Of a stretch of DNA of 33,371 nucleotides, positions 31,011 through 33,371 are shown piece by piece. Source of the DNA: Anaerolineae bacterium. GTDB lineage: Bacteria > Chloroflexota > Anaerolineae > 4572-78 > NAK82. The notes beneath the pieces are model-generated. The model worked only from the letters and a program-made list of their open reading frames with translations. It searched no databases and had not been told where the DNA came from. A program made the position numbers and the translations under genes. Position 1 is the stretch's first letter. Each line of letters starts with the position of its first letter. The stretch spans positions 1 through 33,371 of the forward strand of contig JANXAX010000002.1 in assembly GCA_025062175.1 (NCBI GenBank), given 5' to 3'.

Positions 31011-32105
31011 CTATTCTTTGACCATCGCCTGCTCGAAGAAGAGCTGGTAGAAGTCGACCGTCTCCCACGGCATCTTGCCTTCGGGCGGCATATTAACCCC
31101 TTTGACGATGAAAGGTGCCGGGAAATCCACCTGTGGCACTGGCACCACCTCTTTGGCCGGCCGCCCTTTGCCCACGATTTCGTCGACGAAGGAACCGGCG
31201 AGGGCACCCCACAGCTCGAAGGCCTGTGCCGGCGTGGCCACCAGCGGATAGTCCGGGTTGCGCATCTCTTCGACGGCCGGAGGATGGCCATCGGCGCCAA
31301 CCACGAAGGCATCCTTGACCGTCATACCCTGGCTGACCAGCGCTTGCGCGGCCGCTTGCGCGGGTTCATCCCACGGGCACCAGATGGCATCGATGTCCTC
31401 GCCATAGCGGTTGATCCAATCGTTCACGGTGTTGAGCGTGGTCTCGAAGAAACCTTCGTATTGGATGACCTGGTCGGCCAGCACCTTGATGTTCTCATTT
31501 TCCGAGAGGACGGCATCTCGCACCTTGCCACGCTTGCGTGTCCCGTGATGGAAGTTGGCGGTGATGGTGCAGATGTTGGCCTCGGTCTTACCCTCGCCCA
31601 GCAGGCGCTGCACCAGGTAGGAGGTCATATGGGAGCCCATCACATAGTTGTTGGAGGCGATGTCGCAGATCGCCGGCGGGTAGTAGCCCGAGTCGACCGA
31701 CAGCATCGGAATACCGGCCTTGGCAACAGCTTGCAAGGCACCCTGAGCAGCGGTCAACGTGCCGAAGGTGACGATGATAGCGTCCACTCCGCGTGAGACC
31801 GCATCTTCGATCGTAGCCGAGAGCTGCCCCGGATCCCCCTTGGCATCGGTCACGGTGACGTCCCAGGGGAGGCCGGAGGCCTTCAGCCAGTTCTCAAAAC
31901 CCGCCTTGACACGCTGATTGCTCTGCGCCGAGAGCTGCTGGCACAAATAGGCGATTTTGAGCTCTTTCTTCTGGCGCGGCACATCGGGTCGCACATGGGA
32001 GAAAAGGTCTTTGGCAAACGCTGCGGTTACCGAGTTAGAAAACGCCAATCCGGCAGCACCGAGTGCGCTGGCCATCAGAAACTCACGTCGTGTTACCTTT
32101 GACAT
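31011..32105 (-). CDS. Sugar-binding protein of ABC transporter (RbsB-like), twin-arginine signal
   Basis: A 364-residue substrate-binding protein of the ribose/autoinducer-2-type family. The N-terminus has a twin-arginine motif (TRREFLM) and a hydrophobic stretch ASALGAAGLAFSNSVTAAFA; no lipobox cysteine is seen. The mature part follows the two-lobe pattern: ELKIAYLCQQLSAQSNQRVK, the segment SRGVDAIIVTFGTLTAAQ, AGIPMLSVDSGYYP, DAIWCPWDEPAQAAAQAL and FVVGADGHPPAVEEMR. It delivers its ligand to the permease and ATPase encoded next. ATG 32105 lies about ten bases after a GGGGG run. It is first in the nine-gene operon, behind a strong promoter and a leader of about 174 bases. The ligand is unknown; the kinase and SorC context suggest a small sugar or polyol. 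Confidence 0.93.
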   Translation of the reverse strand: MSKVTRREFLMASALGAAGLAFSNSVTAAFAKDLFSHVRPDVPRQKKELKIAYLCQQLSAQSNQRVKAGFENWLKASGLPWDVTVTDAKGDPGQLSATIEDAVSRGVDAIIVTFGTLTAAQGALQAVAKAGIPMLSVDSGYYPPAICDIASNNYVMGSHMTSYLVQRLLGEGKTEANICTITANFHHGTRKRGKVRDAVLSENENIKVLADQVIQYEGFFETTLNTVNDWINRYGEDIDAIWCPWDEPAQAAAQALVSQGMTVKDAFVVGADGHPPAVEEMRNPDYPLVATPAQAFELWGALAGSFVDEIVGKGRPAKEVVPVPQVDFPAPFIVKGVNMPPEGKMPWETVDFYQLFFEQAMVKE

Positions 32106-32285
32106 AAAGCATGTCCCCCTTTCCCTTCCTCATTGAATTGACTTAGCCATTGCAGATTTGCCTTGTCATTTGCGGAAATGATGAAGACCGGCGCGCTGAC
32201 GGGACTACTGGGTAACATGGGCGTGCTCCGCTGCACATCACCCCCTTTCAGAAATGTCACCATCTGCCCTTACTCACTATGATCC

Positions 32286-32314
32286 AGTATAACACTCGCA
32301 TGCACATATGTCAA
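32286..32314 (-). promoter_or_regulatory. Consensus promoter of the nine-gene operon
   Basis: On the minus strand, TTGACA (32309-32314) and TATACT (32286-32291) are separated by exactly 17 bases, the same boxes and spacing as the lacI-operon promoter at 714-742. The start would be near 32279. AT-rich sequence upstream (32334-32360) may act as an UP element. Confidence 0.85.
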
Positions 32315-32333
32315 TCATTTGGACAAATGTGCA
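32301..32333. promoter_or_regulatory. Palindromic operator, probable SorC-regulator target
   Basis: TGCACATATGTC (32301-32312) and GACAAATGTGCA (32322-32333) form a 12-bp inverted repeat with one mismatch and a 9-base centre. A nested perfect repeat, CATTTG-GA-CAAATG, spans 32316-32329. It covers the -35 box, so binding would block transcription. Length and symmetry suit the tetrameric SorC-family repressor encoded at the end of the operon. Confidence 0.65.
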
Positions 32334-32347
32334 AACATTATATAAAT

Positions 32348-32366
32348 TTAAAAACCTGTGAGGTTT
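32348..32366 (-). terminator. Probable terminator of the rodZ-like gene
   Basis: On the minus strand, AAACCT-CAC-AGGTTT forms a 6-bp stem with a 3-base loop followed by TTAAATTT. The stem is AT-rich and short, but the position, between the stop codon and the next promoter, fits an intrinsic terminator. Confidence 0.4.
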
Positions 32367-32439
32367 GGTAGATCTAGGGGGATCCACAGAGTCAGAAACC
32401 CAGGTGAACGGCTAGATAAGGCGCTTAGAAGGGTACATC

Positions 32440-33267
32440 CTAGGGCATGCTGGGAGATGCCGGGGTCAGGGTGAGGAGCAGCGGAGAACCCTCCTCAACT
32501 TTTTCCCATATCTGGTCCACCACCTGCCCACGCTGTCCCATGCGCCCCATCGATTTTCCGTTGACGATCGCTTCCACGCCGCCGGCGTTGCCCACGCGCA
32601 CAGCCACTTGCCTCTGTCCATTCCAGTGCTTTTCGTCGCCCGGCCGTAGAATGCCCTCGAACTCTTTCACCCCGTCCACAAACACCTGTACCCAGGACTC
32701 CTCGGTGATGCGCAGTTCCACCGTGACACCGGTGTAATACACGGGGGTGGGAGTGTGCGTGGGAGTGGGGGTGAGCGTGGGCAGCGGAGTAGGCGTCGGC
32801 AGGATAAAAACGGCTTCCTCGGTGGGACGCATCGACTCTCTTGCGCTCTCCAGCAGGCGCGACCATTGTTCCTGAAGGGCGTAAAAGGCCCCCACAAGGC
32901 CACCCACCACGACCAAAACTACCAGGACAACAACCAAGAAATCACCCGGCGTGCGCGTCGAAGCGCCAATGGGGATGTCCTTGTAGACGATGCCCCTCTC
33001 GGACAGCATCGCACCGTCGTCCGGCACCTCTAACGGGCGTGTCAGCCCCTCAAACATGCCCACCAGGACGTCTGGATCCAGCTTGAGCACCGAGGCATAG
33101 CTGCGCAGGAAACCACGCCCTACCACCGGGTCGGGCAGCTCCTCAAAGCGTTCCTGTTCTAAAGCTTCCAAGTAGCGGCGCTGAATGTACGTGATGGTCT
33201 GGACATCCTCCAGGGTCAGACCCAGCTCCTCACGGGAACGCCGCAACAGATCACCCAGCTCCTTCAC
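32440..33267 (-). CDS. rodZ: RodZ-like protein: HTH, one membrane helix, Pro/Thr linker, DUF4115-like domain
   Basis: A 275-residue protein with the RodZ layout. Residues 1-70 are a Cro/C1-like helix-turn-helix (MKELGDLLRRSREELGLTLE, then YLEALEQERFEELPDPVVGRG), the most conserved part of the family. Residues 110-130 form one membrane helix (LVVVLVVLVVVGGLVGAF). Residues 157-175 are a Pro/Thr-rich linker (PTPTPLPTLTPTPTHTPTP). The last 95 residues form a beta-rich extracytoplasmic domain resembling DUF4115 (ITEESWVQVFVDG, GNAGGVEAIVNGKSMG). RodZ links the MreB cytoskeleton to the cell-wall synthesis machinery in rods. In organisms without MreB such proteins may have another role. Translation starts at GTG 33267 behind AGGGGTGAT. 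It has its own promoter and is likely monocistronic. Confidence 0.85.
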   Translation of the reverse strand: MKELGDLLRRSREELGLTLEDVQTITYIQRRYLEALEQERFEELPDPVVGRGFLRSYASVLKLDPDVLVGMFEGLTRPLEVPDDGAMLSERGIVYKDIPIGASTRTPGDFLVVVLVVLVVVGGLVGAFYALQEQWSRLLESARESMRPTEEAVFILPTPTPLPTLTPTPTHTPTPVYYTGVTVELRITEESWVQVFVDGVKEFEGILRPGDEKHWNGQRQVAVRVGNAGGVEAIVNGKSMGRMGQRGQVVDQIWEKVEEGSPLLLTLTPASPSMP

Positions 33268-33299
33268 CCATCACCCCTATCGTATGGTACGGCAGTTCT

Positions 33300-33328
33300 A
33301 GCATAAACGAGCCGGAAGCAAAAGTCAA
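33300..33328 (-). promoter_or_regulatory. Promoter of the rodZ-like gene
   Basis: On the minus strand, TTGACT (33323-33328) and TATGCT (33300-33305) are separated by 17 bases. The start would be near 33293, giving a short leader of about 26 bases before the GTG. Confidence 0.7.
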
Positions 33329-33371
33329 GGTAGTGGGTGTGCCAGGAGATAAGCGGGGTTCAAACCGAACC

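Larger units (their letters stand above)
32106..32439. other. Control region of the nine-gene sugar/dehydrogenase operon
   Basis: This gene-free stretch of just over 300 bases holds, from right to left, a probable terminator for the rodZ-like gene (32352-32366), an AT-rich segment, the palindrome and promoter at 32286-32333, and a leader of about 174 bases. The leader contains a small perfect inverted repeat, TCATTT-GCGG-AAATGA (32166-32181), which could be a second regulatory site. No open frame with a ribosome-binding site was found. Confidence 0.7.

Noticed and set aside
30999..31796. Plus-strand open frame of 265 codons antisense to the RbsB-like gene
   Set aside because: It is opposite a clear binding-protein gene, with no ribosome-binding site and no recognisable motif.
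22582..32105. Assignment of the operon as an Lsr autoinducer-2 system (RbsB-like protein, FGGY kinase, SorC regulator)
   Set aside because: Only one permease is present, LsrF and LsrG are absent, and E1/lipoyl/E2 genes are not part of Lsr operons; the kinase resembles ribulokinase more than LsrK.

Overview
The window is a dense, moderately GC-rich bacterial chromosome segment. The gene families, a PPi-type group III phosphofructokinase, a RodZ-like protein with a Pro/Thr linker and split acyl-CoA carboxylase subunits would fit Chloroflexota (Anaerolineae/Caldilineae-like). That placement is inferred from gene content, because no rRNA or other phylogenetic marker is present. I saw no tRNA, rRNA, CRISPR array, insertion sequence or prophage.

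Layout. (1) 1-421: 3' end of an acetamidase/formamidase gene. (2) 714-7353, plus strand: a self-contained glycan operon. A LacI-type regulator sits behind a consensus promoter carrying two identical 14-bp palindromic operators. It is followed by a Tat-type solute-binding protein, two CUT1 permeases and a GH127 beta-L-arabinofuranosidase-like enzyme. No ATPase is encoded, so a shared one is expected elsewhere. (3) 17348 down to 7763, minus strand: carboxyltransferase, biotin carboxylase, biotin carrier protein, O6-methylguanine methyltransferase, ModE-like HTH protein, MoeA, an FGGY kinase and a large GT-C membrane glycosyltransferase of visibly lower GC. (4) 17590-20138, plus strand: a phosphofructokinase with PPi-type active-site residues and an AKR11-like aldo/keto reductase ending in a good intrinsic terminator. 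(5) 20309-22585, plus strand: a 758-residue fusion of a membrane desaturase/hydroxylase, a Rieske domain and an NqrF-like FAD/NADH reductase, resembling MocD, MocE and a reductase joined in one chain. (6) 32314 down to 22582, minus strand: a nine-gene operon encoding an RbsB-type binding protein, sugar ATPase, permease, ribulokinase-like FGGY kinase, acetoin/pyruvate-dehydrogenase-type E1 alpha and E1 beta, a free-standing lipoyl protein, a lipoyl-less E2 catalytic protein and a SorC-family regulator. Its promoter is consensus and overlaps a 33-bp palindrome. (7) 33328 down to 32440, minus strand: a RodZ-like gene with its own promoter and a probable terminator.

How the genes may work together. 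The first operon should import and hydrolyse an arabinofuranose-containing oligosaccharide inside the cell. The nine-gene operon is the strongest candidate for something undescribed. It couples sugar import and phosphorylation directly to a ThDP/lipoamide dehydrogenase with a split E2, under a sugar-phosphate-sensing regulator. One chemically coherent reading is catabolism of an acyloin-type (1-deoxyketose) sugar to acetyl-CoA plus an aldose phosphate. The neighbouring fused oxygenase could supply substrate by removing an O-methyl group, as proposed for the rhizopine MocDEF system. Both readings are hypotheses.
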